35,000 nt of DNA from Prorocentrum cordatum (Eukaryota; Sar; Dinophyceae; Prorocentrales; Prorocentraceae), in the NCBI GenBank assembly GCA_963575745.1, contig CAUYUJ010003881.1, positions 10,001 to 45,000 on the forward strand. Reading direction: 5' to 3'. A program made the translations under genes and the position numbers. The notes beneath the pieces were generated by a model, which was given only the letters and a program-made list of their open reading frames with translations, was not told the origin of the DNA and did not search any database. Position 1 is the first letter of the stretch. The number at the start of each line of letters is the position of its first letter. Shown piece by piece: positions 22,270 to 31,216 of this stretch.

Positions 22270-22690
22270 TTGCCGCCGTCGGCGAGCCATTTTGGGACTG
22301 GGGGTCGCGAGGCTGGGAGCTTCGAGGTGCGCGCCCTGGAGGTCAGCGGCGTGGGCGCTCAGATGGGCCGCGGAGGATGGTATCGATTCAGATTTGATTC
22401 AGGAGCTGCCGTGGCCACCTTCCCCGTCGACGCGGAAGGCCAGGAGGGGCCCGGCGCTGTCGGGGGTGATCTCAGGCGAGATCGCCCCCGACAGCGGCGG
22501 CGTCGGAGTCGAAGGCCAATCGTAGTGGGGCGATCCGATTGCGATGAAGGGTCGCCAAGCAGATATTCATAAGCGGTCGGTGTCGGCGATTTAAGTGCTC
22601 GATGCTGGGGGGGCGACCTGGTTGACGAGAGAAGGTGGGTGCATCCTGCCGGGCAACTCGGACGGCGTTAGGCGCGTCGACGAGATGATG
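22270..22690 (+). pseudogene. Copia aspartic protease region, broken
   Basis: The protease cuts the Gag-Pol precursor. FRFDSGAAVATFPV at about 22387-22428 carries the D-S-G catalytic triplet, with Asp at 22396. The frame ends at 22572. The C-terminal protease patch continues in another frame from about 22550 (ADIHKRSVSA, an in-frame stop, then VLDAGGATWLTREGGCILP to about 22650). Copia proteases normally have this HK..VSA..V.DAG...LTR.GG order, which supports the call despite the frameshift and stop. Confidence 0.6.
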
Positions 22691-22899
22691 GTGGAGGTGG
22701 TCTGGTATGAGAAGGGCATCGCCCCCTTGCGTGCGTCGGCTGCGTCGAGAGGGGGGAATGAGATGCGAGCGGTGGGCGCGGAGTCCGGTTTGGAGGTGTG
22801 CCTGGGGGCGGAGGTGGTCCTCGTCCGTTCGGTGGTGGCACTGGGCCGGGCCCTCTCCGGCAGGCTCGCCCGTGAGACCAGGAATGTTTGGCGCCTTGG

Positions 22900-23900
22900 C
22901 TGGGGGCCTGGGACTAGCGCCAGATGTTGGGCCAGACGAAGGCCGGGGGGTTGCGGGCGCCCGAGGTGGCGCCGCCGCGCGTGAAGCAGATCGTCAGAGG
23001 ACCGAGCCAGATGGGGATTGAGAACCACATCGCGTGTGGGCGTGCTGCTTTTCGCTCGTGGAGCGAGGAGTGCGTCGTGGCGGCAGGTTGTGGTGACCAA
23101 CGCCCATGAGCAGCTGAGGGTTGAGGGAGTGAGGGTGCAGTCGTCAGCGTCGACTTTGCGTTCATCGATGAGAAGGTGGGCAACGTCGATGGCCCAGATT
23201 CCATTCCCATCTTGGTGGTTGCTGAGCGCCCGTGCAGAGTGACGGGAGCGACTGCCGTGAAGGACAAGACCGCGTCGGTTTTCGCGGTCAAGTGGCTCGT
23301 GAGCATTCGCAATCACCTGGGGCGCCGGCGCGCCCTGTTCGTGTCCGGCGGCGAGGCGAGCGTCCGCGCGGTGGAGAATGTCGCGGTAGTTTGAGTGGGC
23401 GCGCGCAGATCGAGCGCGCGTTGGTGGAGCCCCCCGAGGGCGAACGCGAGCAGCGGAGACGTGGGGCAGACTGCTCTGCAGCGTGCCATTGGATTTGAGA
23501 TTGCTGTGGGCCGTCCGATCACCCGTTGGCCTCCTCAGTTGTGTCCTGATGCGATCACCAAGTTCAGGATTGGCGTCGACGGCTTGCCCGGCGAGGCATG
23601 GGGCAGCGGGCGAGCTCGGAAGAAGTTCATGGCGCAGTTCGGGAAGCGCGTGTTCTACCGGCCGCTTGGTATAGGAGATGCTCGCAGTGCCCCAGCAATC
23701 AATGTGCTTCCTGGGCACTTTGTGGGGTATCATCAGAGGACTGGGGCATTGCTTATCATGGCGCACGCCTGTGTTTTCAGATCTCAAGGTTTCAAGAGGC
23801 CGCCCAGGGCCCAGGCGCGGGCAGTCGATAACTTGGGCCATCTGAAGGGGTTTGCCGTGGCAGGTCTCGCCAGATGCGCAGCTGGCGAGCCCTCGTGGGC
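22900..23900 (+). pseudogene. Copia pre-integrase zinc finger and integrase, broken
   Basis: Integrase inserts the element DNA into the genome. The zinc-binding part is at 22950-23095 (ENHIACGRAAFRSWSEECV); the first of its two paired cysteines is Ser. The catalytic core begins near 23140 with VSVDFAFIDEK, giving the first Asp, and runs through ILVVAERPCRVTGATAVKD to LFVSGGEASVRAV at 23338-23376. The family has an Asp in that last motif, but here it is Gly, so the DDE site is incomplete. The Glu-containing patch (IERALVEPPEGE, 23408-23443) lies in a different frame. The C-terminal domain is well kept in a third frame (23480-23790: FGKRVFYRPLG, GHFVGYHQRTGALLI). Confidence 0.65.
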
Positions 23901-23929
23901 CACTGCATTTGTCTACTCAAAGACAGGGG

Positions 23930-24110
23930 GGGCGCGACGTGGCAATCGGGGGGCGCTGCGTGCTCGAGAGGGACGTCGAGAAATGCGGCCAGGCGCCTGG
24001 ATGCCTGGGCTGTGACAGTCTGATGGCCAGTAGTTCAGCGAGGGCCGCTCATTCGCAGGAGCGCCCAGACCGAATCGCAGGGGAGATGTTGAAGGACGAG
24101 GCTGGTCGCG
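23930..24110 (+). pseudogene. Pol linker with RDVEKxG / GCxGC motif
   Basis: Between integrase and the methyltransferase-like block, one frame reads LERDVEKCGQAPGCLGCDSL and then AAHSQERPDRI. This resembles a short conserved patch with a Cys-x2-Cys element and a following His that recurs in this position in dinoflagellate copia polyproteins. Its function is unknown to me. The rest of 24110-24550 is a Gly/Ala/Arg-rich linker. Confidence 0.4.
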
Positions 24111-24553
24111 TTCGACTAGCAGAGCATCGTCTTTGCATGGCTGCTCGAGGAGAAGCGCAGGAAGGCGGTGCGGGACAGGATGTGCCGGCGGGCGCGGCGG
24201 AAGGGTCGCGGAAGGGTCGCGGAAGGAGCCGGGCCAGTGCCGGTTCCAGTTGCGCCAGTTCGGGCAGCAGCTGAAGGCAGGGTGGTTCAGCGCAGGATGG
24301 GCGTGGAGCCCATGGGAGTTCGCGTGCGAGTTGCGAGTGAGCCGCGAGGACTAGAGCGACCAGTTCAGCCACGAGCCGCATCGACGCCGGGTCGGGGGCG
24401 AGCAGCGAGTGCGGAGCCGGGCCAGGTCAGGGTGGCCGTGGGCGGCGAGCCGGCGGAGGACGCGCTGCGGCAGGCAGGCGCTAGAGCAGCATCCAGTAGT
24501 TCAGGCGCAGTGGCTGCAGCCCCAAGTCCAGTGAGGGCTGGGGGTTCAGTGAC

Positions 24554-25110
24554 ATGGAGGACCTGACCCGGCCGGCGAAGTCAGCTGGCAGCAACGTGGA
24601 TCTGGGCTTCTTCGTGGTCAAGGGCCAGAAGTACGTGGAGATTTTGGCGCTGGTGAGCGCCGCGGATTTGCTCGGCGACAGCGGCGTGACGCGCGACGAG
24701 CTGAAGGAGGTGGCGAAGACGCTGACCGAGATGAACGGAGTTGACCTGGCGGAGATCTGCTCCCCCGAGCGGTTCAAGCAGGGGGTGCTTGGGCTTGGCC
24801 CAACGGCCAGGCCCGTGGCAGATTTCACCACTGGGTGGGACTTGCTAGACGAGAGGCAGCGCAGCAAGTGTAGGGATCAATTGGATAGGGGAGATGCGTT
24901 ACTTGCGACGGTATCGCCCCCCTGTGCCATCTTCTGCTTGCTCCGAGCGCTGAGTAGCGACGAGCGGGGTTCAGAGGTCGTGGCGCAGGAGGTCTTAGAG
25001 GGCGAGACGCACCTGGAATTCTCCATGCAAGTGCGCGAACGAAGGTGTCGACGAGGTGCTCTCTTTCTTCGCGAACGCCGTGGGCGGCTTCATCGTGGGA
25101 TCGACTCGTG
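24554..25110 (+). pseudogene. Methyltransferase-like block inside copia Pol
   Basis: A frame open from 24554 to 25225 contains, in order, MNGVDLAEICSPERFKQG, ADFTTGWDLLD (24818-24850) and TVSPPCAIFCLL, with Ser-Pro-Pro-Cys at 24914-24925. The order of an acidic/aromatic patch and a later Pro-Pro-Cys loop resembles the fold elements of C5-cytosine methyltransferases, in which the Cys is catalytic. Retrotransposon-borne cytosine methyltransferases are documented in dinoflagellates, but the block here is short and I cannot show a full methyltransferase. It is the best-preserved frame in the element. After about 25030 homology moves to another frame. Confidence 0.45.
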
Positions 25111-25159
25111 TGCAGCTCGTTCGTGCTCTACCTGGGATTTCAGGGGTGCGAGGTCCTTT

Positions 25160-26560
25160 AGGCCCATCGACCCCATGGGCGCATGGCGTTTGTCCGCAAG
25201 GAGACTGGCTGGATGGCGAATTTGAGAATCTTGGCTGATATCCTGGAGGGCGAGTGCCAATGTCCTTGGCGGGGTGGAGAGCCGCGCCGACATGTGCACT
25301 CGATTGGAGACATGCGAGCACGGGCCGCGCAGAGTTACCCCGAGCAGCTGGCGAATGCGATCCCGAAGGGACTTCGCGAAGAGCTTCGGCTACGAGAATC
25401 ACTGAGCGACCTGGCTGGATTTACTGCCGGGCGGACCTTCGACGCGCGCGGAGGATATCGACCAGGGGGCGGAAGCGTGCGTGGGCGACGCGCGCGGTGG
25501 CTCTCTGGGCCCGCAGCGTGAAAGAGAGGCGAGGAGTGAAGAGTTGGAGTGGCGCAGGAGTCGAGACGTCTGGGCCAAAGTGCCCAGGCGTGAAGTGCGA
25601 CCGATCGACGTGCGGTGGATAGACACCAACAAGGGAGACCAGGATCGGCCGCTATACCATTCGAGGCTGGTGGCGAGAGAGATGATGATGCGACGACGCG
25701 CTGAAGGTCTGATTCCGCCTGCGAAGGGCCTTTTCTCGGGCGCGCCGCCGCTGGGGGCGTTCATGGCACCGGTTAGCTTGTTCGCGAGCAGGGTGCGCGA
25801 GCAGCGTCGCAGTGCGTCGCCGTGAGCTGGGCGCGCTTCTACAGCAAGGCGCTCCGTCGGATCTGGATGGAGCTTTCGCCCGAAGGGCGAGAGGGTTAAG
25901 TTGAGCCGATGGGGGCTTCTCAATCAAGTCACGCGCGGTGCAGTGGGCGTGAGCCAGGTGTGGCAGAGCGACCGCGTGGAGCTGCCCAAGGACAAGAACA
26001 TCGAGCATGGCCGGTCTATCCCGGCGATCTCGTGGCATCCAGAGCGCGATGTGGCCATGGTAAAAAATATTATTCTCTTTCTCTCGGAGTGCTGATGCTT
26101 GCCAGCGACGAGGGGTGGTTCGACGATTCGCTAACCGAGTGCGACTTCAAGGTGGCTGGGAGATTGTCTTCAGCTTGTGAGATGCTTCAGCGCATTGTGT
26201 ATCTCAATCGGGTTCAGGTTTTGGGCCCGACGGCTGGTGGGGCGAGGGTCGAGGCGGGCGTTGGGCACGCTGGCGTGATCATTCGAGATTTGAACCTGAG
26301 CGATGCCGGGCCAGTCCAGACGCCCTCGGTCAAGGAGAGCGCCAGGAAGATGTTTTGAAGCTGAACAGTCACCACCCCTCGACGAGAACGATGCTGCGTT
26401 GTGCCGGTCGTTGGTCATGCGGGGTGCTTATCTGGGTCAAGATCGGCCCGACTTAGCTGCGCGACCTCGGCGCTGGCAAACGAGATGAAGACCCCGGCGG
26501 AAGCGGACGTGGTGGGCCTAAATCGTGTCGGAAGATGCTTCAAGTATGCCCGAGCTGGGT
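25160..26560 (+). pseudogene. Copia reverse transcriptase region, broken
   Basis: Reverse transcriptase copies element RNA into DNA. The lead-in is at 25183-25400 (RKETGWMANL, AAQSYPEQLANAI). The N-terminal part is at 25540-25810 (VWAKVPR, VRWIDTNKGD at 25610-25639, YHSRLVARE, LFSGAPPLGA). VSWARFYSKALRRIWMEL follows at about 25820-25875, giving the first Asp-region patch with Ser where Asp is usual. Copia elements should then show YGTRDA and a GDD loop. Instead the frame breaks, and only the patches after them survive (ASDEGWFDDSLTECDFK at about 26102-26150, VYLNRV, IIRDLNLS). RSLVMRGAYLGQDRPDLA (about 26408-26460) and EMKTPAEADVVGLNRVGRC mark the end. The missing core motifs mean no activity. 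Confidence 0.65.
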
Positions 26561-26589
26561 CCGCAAGGGCTAGTTGCAACCTCTACATG

Positions 26590-27136
26590 GCCGAGTGGAC
26601 ACGCATGTAGATGCTGACTGGGCGGGGGAAGCTGCGACGAGAAAATCGAGGACAGGCATGGTGCCGATGATGGGTTCTCACCTTGTCAAGTATGCTTCGA
26701 CGAGTCAGACCAATGTGGCCCTTTCTATTGGAGACAGGGAGCACTGCGCCATGCTGAAGGGCACGACGCAAGCGCTTGGCCAGCAGTCCATGCTATGCGA
26801 TTTCGGCGTCAGGCATCTGTGTCCGATCAAGCTGACCTTGGCGCCAGTAGAGTTGCGCAGTGACAGTGTGGCTGCCGAGGGTGTTGCAAATCGCCAAGGA
26901 CTGGGCATTGTCAGGCATGTGGACACGAGGTTCTTATGGCTCCAGGACCAGGTGAAGGCCAATAGGAGTGTGATCAAGCGCGTCCCTGGTAATGTGATCC
27001 GGGCTTCACCAAGCCACTGGACCGCACACATATGAGGCGGCGCTGCGAGAAGATGGGCTTTGTGATCGTCGAAGTTTGGGAGCAGGTTGCATCGAGGTTT
27101 GGAGGCGATCGAGGATCCCTCAGTCGGGCCAGGTAA
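26590..27136 (+). pseudogene. Copia RNase H domain
   Basis: RNase H removes RNA from the RNA-DNA hybrid. One frame stays open from before DADWAGEAATRKSRTGM (Asp at 26610) through SHLVKYASTSQTNVALSIGD and ALGQQSMLCDFGV to QGLGIVRHVDTRFLWLQDQV. These are the usual copia RNase H landmarks in order, but the catalytic SSGEAE patch reads SIGDRE. A -1/+1 slip near 27000 moves the end (FTKPLDRTHMRRRCEKMGF) into another frame, which stops at 27134-27136. This is the best-preserved enzyme domain of the element. Confidence 0.7.
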
Positions 27137-27194
27137 AGATTCGCGGTGAACCGATTGATGTTATTTTGGCTGCAAACTAGATGTCCACGGACCT

Positions 27195-27200
<6 letters not shown>

Positions 27201-27259
<59 letters not shown>
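27201..27259. repeat. 59-nt T run in the copia 3' untranslated region
   Basis: A perfect T homopolymer between the end of pol and the 3' LTR. It is the second such tract in the window (compare 2175-2261). It is not a normal part of an LTR element. Confidence 0.95.
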
Positions 27260-27260
<1 letters not shown>

Positions 27261-27531
27261 TCTTTTTCTTCTCTCCAAAAGCTTCTGACTTGAGCCCAAC
27301 ATGCAGGGTATGGAGCAGACTTCTTTTCGCCGTGGTTTCGGCCGCTGGCGAGTGTTGCGAGCTGTTTGTTTGCTGTGCGAGTTGGCTCTTCATTTGAACG
27401 CGACTGTCGCGAAGCTCGACCTGCCGGTGCTCGTTGGGTTTGTTTGCCGACGGAATGTGTCGGCATCGAGGCGATCTCCTACGACATGGTGGAGGGCCAA
27501 GGCTTTTGCCTCCCGCGTGTTCGCCGCGTCC

Positions 27532-27540
27532 GTGAGGGGG
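27532..27540 (+). other. Polypurine tract
   Basis: GTGAGGGGG directly abuts the 3' LTR. This is the expected place for the purine tract that primes plus-strand synthesis. It is interrupted by one T. Confidence 0.6.
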
Positions 27541-27651
27541 TGTAAAGATCCTTCGGATCATTTGAAAGTGGGGGAGTAGTGTGAGGAGACTTGGATAGTT
27601 GGATTATTGCAGCGTTGCTCCGCAACCAATTTGTGTCAAAAGGTTTCTGCA
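27541..27651 (+). repeat. 3' LTR (111 bp)
   Basis: Pairs with 20605-20716; same TG...CA ends, one base shorter. The spliced-leader-like stretch is at 27619-27640 (16 of 22 ungapped matches, not all at the same sites as in the 5' copy). It is followed at once by CT-rich flanking DNA. Confidence 0.8.
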
Positions 27652-27890
27652 GTTCTCTCTCCTTCTCTCCGTGTTTCTTTCTTTCTCTCTGCCTGCCTGC
27701 CTGCCTGCCTGTCTGTCTGTCTGTCTGTCTGTCCGTCCGTCCGTCCGTCTGTGTGTGTGTGTGTCTGTTTGTCTGTCTGCCTGTCTATCTTTCTGTTTGT
27801 TTGTCTGTCTATCTGTCTGGCTGGCTGGCTGTCTGTCTGTCTGTCTCTTTTTCTGTTTGACTCTCAGTCTCTTTTCTGCTTCAAAGACAG
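27652..27890. repeat. CT-rich and (CTGT)n tetranucleotide tract
   Basis: TCTC-rich start, then CTGC/CTGT/CCGT tetranucleotides from 27685 to about 27845. Cys/Leu/Ser/Val strings in all frames are repeat translation. Confidence 0.9.
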
Positions 27891-28026
27891 GTGAGGATAT
27901 CTGGCGCCGAGGGGCGTACGTGGGGGGAGGAACCGAAAGCGAACGAGGAGCGGGGGCGATGATAATAAGGACATTCAGAGTAGCAGCCGTAAACAGTCAT
28001 TTAGGGAGAAGGAGGGGGACACGGGA

Positions 28027-28088
28027 GGCTGGAGTAGGAGGCGTAGGGATCGATAGAGGCTGGAGTAGGAGGCGTAGGGATCGATAGA
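28027..28088. repeat. 31-bp perfect tandem duplication
   Basis: GGCTGGAGTAGGAGGCGTAG and the next 11 bases occur at 28027 and again at 28058 without difference. Confidence 0.9.
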
Positions 28089-28089
28089 G

Positions 28090-28330
28090 AACCGTTGTGC
28101 GCAGAGGCCTTTAGCAAGGTCGTGCAGAAGATGGTCCCGCACTTGGAGGCGCGCGGGTGGGGAGGGGAAGACCCAGCGGCGGAGGACACGAGCGTATTAT
28201 GTTTTTTGTTTGTTCGCTGCCCCATTCCACACAGCAGCGAAATCGTTGACGATCCAGTACGTCGGCATCCAGCCAGGCTTACAGTCAGATCTGTCAGTGC
28301 GAGGTGCGGCTGAGAGGTTCGTGCAGAGGA
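28090..28330 (+). other. Possible exon fragments, unidentified
   Basis: AEAFSKVVQKMVPHLEARGW (about 28105-28165) and, in another frame, AKSLTIQYVGIQPGLQSDLS (about 28238-28297) have normal composition and GC-rich third positions. A T-rich stretch ending CCACACAG (about 28200-28233) between them resembles a short intron, but joining there does not keep a single clean frame. No family is recognised, so this is only a coding-potential note. Confidence 0.2.
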
Positions 28331-28876
28331 GCACCTTCTGCTCGTCTTGCTGTCGTTTGGTCCTGCCTCCGCTTGTCTTGTTTCTCGTCCGCCTCATTGT
28401 GGCTCTCTTCCACCCCCCTCCTCTCTCCTTTCGCTCTCCTTTTCTTCTCGTGTTTTTCATGCTTTTCGACTTTCGCCTGTCGGCCCCGTTGGCATGGTCG
28501 TGGCGATTTGGCGCGGGGCCTTGGGATGTGCGGCATGACGGGGATGTGTGGCGCAGATTGTTGGGAGGTGGGGGCTTCTAAGGACTTCAGAATGAGCATG
28601 GAGTGGTGGAGGGAAGAGGGCGCGTGGAGGTGGGAGGTGGGGGGTGCGGGAAGTTAAGCCGTCTCGCTTACTCCCAACGCTTTGCCATTTCTCCCCACGT
28701 GTTTTGCGAATAAGCTCTGCCACACCATCTATCTATCATTAACCCAGCCCTGCGCGCGGCCACCCTCAAGTTCGAACTGGGAGTCGCGTCGCCTCGCCTC
28801 GCTTACTCCCGCCCGACCTCCAACCACGTATTCATAGGTTCCCAGACTCGCACGTGATGCCCCCCCCACGGCTCGC
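28331..28876. other. No gene seen
   Basis: A pyrimidine-rich stretch (28370-28460) is followed by GC-rich unique sequence. The GTTCGAA near 28770 is not part of a recognisable tRNA fold. Confidence 0.4.
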
Positions 28877-30300
28877 ATGAGAGGGATGGGTGACAAGTCA
28901 GGCGGCGACTGGGGCAGCCTGGCACAGGTCACTCATGGGCGACAGCTTCCACAAAACCACAGCGGAGGTAAAGCTCATCACGACTACCCGGACGGATGGG
29001 CAGCGACACTTGGACAGTGCCTTGCCACATCAGATCACACACACAATTGGTGTCGTCTACGGTGGTGCCACGGTTGATGGGATCGAGGCTCAGATCAAGT
29101 GGTTCCGGGTCGAGTCACCTGGCAAGGCTGACCACATGCAGGCACTGAACGTGACGGCGCTCACCGGGAAAGGGTTACGTGACGTTGGCGCCTGCAATGT
29201 CATCCAGGCCAATTGGCACGAAGGCGGAGGAGAAACACGACATTTCAGCCAAACCAGTCCCTCTACGGATCACCCTGGTGAGGAAATGCATGGGGGGAGA
29301 CGCGTGGAAGGCGTCCCCGGTCAGAGCAATACACGGCTTATGGCTTATGACAGTGCACGGCTTATGGTGTGGAGGGCGTCGCGCTCGAACGGCGAAGACG
29401 AGGCGACGACATGCTTCGCAAGCGTGGCGGCCGGTCAGGTGGTCGCCATCCTAAGGCAAAGTGGACGAGCAGGCATCTCTGCGGAACGCTTGCTCTGTCA
29501 GAGCGCCTGGGCCAACTTCGAATGGGTCCTGCGTGCAGACTCTGGGGGGGGCTTTACTGTCCGCCGTGGTGGGAAGGCCGAACTTGGGTATCGCCTTCCG
29601 CAGGGAGTGAAACCCAAACGGCCAGACCACTACCGTACGAGGTACGTGGGACACCGCAGTTGTGGAATGCAGAGGACACCGCTGAGTTCTCGCGCGAGCA
29701 GGACTGGTCGGACATCGTGCTCACGCACCCGCGCTGGGGTCGACGGGGCTTCGTGTTCCGAGTGCGTGCGTGCCCCCGTTGAGGTGACCGACTGCGTACT
29801 GTACCTCACCAAGGGAGGCATCAACATCACGGCTACCAAGGACCGCGGACGGCCAGAAAACATGTAATCAAAACCTCAACGGGCACGACCGGGAGCAGCA
29901 CGGAACGACTTTGCACAGCAACGCAGCGGCAAATCGCCTGGTGCAGGGTCGGCGGGGGAAGCAGCCGACGATTTGCAGATGGAACCGCCTGATGGAGATG
30001 GTGCGGCCGCGCCGACGCAGGTCGAATCTTCCGGCTCCCAGGTCAGGGAGGGCGACAGGCGGGCTGCCGACGGGCAGGGGGGTGGAGATCGCAAGCAACT
30101 ACGGTCCGACGCGGTTTTCGGCTACGCGGTATGGGACCACGGCGGCTCCGGCTTTTGGCGCCTGCCGCGCAGCCGGAGCCGCTGGGGCAATCTTGGAAGG
30201 AGAGAGGAGAAGCCACCATCAACGACAACAGGGCGACGTTGGGGGCAAAAATGAAAGCAGAAACGACGGCGCTCATCTTCACTTGGGCCTGTCCTTCTAC
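28877..30300 (+). pseudogene. Retroelement ORF fragment, LINE-like N-terminal region, frameshifted
   Basis: A 325-codon frame (28890-29867) begins with coding-like sequence around HQITHTIGVVYGGATVDGIE, which I do not recognise. From about 29200 a mosaic appears: VPLRITLVRKCMGGDAWKAS in one frame, AAGQVVAILRQSGRAGISAE and RRGGKAELGYRLPQGV in another, then AEFSREQDWSDIVLTHPRWG and GFVFRVRA in a third. The order matches what I recall of the N-terminal parts of dinoflagellate LINE-like polyproteins: a repeated RIT/LR.SG..G block, a GG..LG.R patch, then a GW..V....P....F.A patch. GYAVWDHGGSG at about 30120 may be the remnant of an OTU-like start. No endonuclease or reverse transcriptase catalytic motif is seen. 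The single long frame is therefore probably not one intact protein. Confidence 0.4.
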
Positions 30301-30670
30301 AGGGGGAAAATTCAAAAATAACCAACAAATAGTCCAAGGACGATTTTCTAACCATTTTTGCCCAGTCGGGGGGTATTATTCGGACATTTTTCATTCTTCG
30401 CCCAAAATGCCCCTTATGGGGGGACGCGCCCGACTTGGCGCTCATCCGCAAGCGCGACCTCTGGAAAGGCGTGTGGCAGCCAGACCTGGCGACCACGCCG
30501 CGCTTCGAGGGCGGCCCCGCGCCTGCGGCGTGCGCGGCGTGGGTTGACGCCGCAGCAAGACCTGGCAGTTGGGCCGGCGAGTGCGCCCTCGCAGCCTGGT
30601 CCGCCAGGGCGGAACGAAGGCCTGCCACTTTTTCCGAGCATTTTCTTTGGGTGGAGGGCAAGGGGTGAAA
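30301..30670 (+). pseudogene. Possible continuation of the LINE-like element
   Basis: ALIRKRDLWKGVWQPDLATT (about 30440-30500) could be a degraded patch from the region preceding a LINE reverse transcriptase. The evidence is one short Trp-rich patch, so the call is tentative. The element end was not found. Confidence 0.2.
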
Positions 30671-31073
30671 TCAGACATGCCGTTTCGATGGATGTTCGAG
30701 GCTTGAATCTGCAAGAGGTGAATCACAAGACGTATTGGTTTTCGACGTGCAAAAGCCCGTGGGTTTCACCCTGCGCCCTCCACCCTGGGAAAATTATCCG
30801 TTTTTTCTGGAAGGATGCGAAGTGGATCAAACGTTGGGCTTTTTATCCGCCTGGCGCGCCAGATCAACTTAGGAGGCGGGACAAGGCGCGCAGTCCATCC
30901 AGTGCCACTTCGGTTGAAGGACTGGCACCGCACCGCGTTCCGGCGACCGGCGGGTCAGTTGGATTGGCCAATGGAGTGGGCCGACCCTCCAACGGCAGAC
31001 GCCCCGCCAGAACGACTAAGCGGAGGTGCCAGCGACCAGGGGCTCGACGGGTGGATCTGGGAACGATTTAGTG
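30671..31073. other. No gene seen
   Basis: Ordinary complexity, no conserved motif recognised; may include decayed retroelement sequence. Confidence 0.35.
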
Positions 31074-31216
31074 ACGACGGCGGTGTGCAGGTGCACCAGC
31101 GCGACGCGTCTGGGGGCATGTGTGACGAGTGCGGCGCGCAGGTACGACGACGCGACAACGGTGTTTGCGACGACAGCGACGTGCAGGTGCGACGACGCGA
31201 CGACGGCAGCGTGCAC
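31074..31216. repeat. Three imperfect 44-51 bp tandem units
   Basis: Units of the pattern G(T/C)GACGA..GCG..GTGCAGGTGC.ACGACGCGAC start near 31072, 31122 and 31167. They vary in length and are not all multiples of three. Confidence 0.6.

Larger units (their letters stand above)
20605..27651 (+). mobile_element. Ty1/copia LTR retrotransposon, complete-length but inactive
   Basis: This 7.05-kb element is bounded by direct repeats of 112 bp (20605-20716) and 111 bp (27541-27651), both starting TGTAAAGAT and ending TTTCTGCA. An initiator-Met-like primer site follows the left LTR and GTGAGGGGG precedes the right one. The flanking 5-mers GGTCT (20600-20604) and GTTCT (27652-27656) differ at one base, as expected for an old target-site duplication. 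The internal order gag, protease, integrase, reverse transcriptase, RNase H defines Ty1/copia. Each domain is recognisable, but only by changing frame repeatedly, so the copy is a fossil. By eye the LTRs are about 85% identical, again suggesting age. The Pol layout with a methyltransferase-like insert matches what I know of dinoflagellate copia elements. Confidence 0.85.

Noticed and set aside
26058-26092. Short intron (GTAAAAAATATT to CTCGGAG) inside reverse transcriptase
   Set aside because: It begins GT and ends AG and lies where the catalytic loop is missing. Removing it does not restore the expected motif, so decay or a small insertion is simpler.
27652-28087. Cys/Leu-rich secreted peptide frames
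   Set aside because: They are translations of the CTGT tetranucleotide tract.
28740-28860. tRNA gene around the GTTCGAA word
   Set aside because: No matching A box, acceptor stem or anticodon arm could be found on either strand.
29369-29782. Separate 137-codon gene
   Set aside because: Its end carries one of the patches of the frameshifted retroelement ORF, so it is a fragment of that pseudogene and not its own gene.
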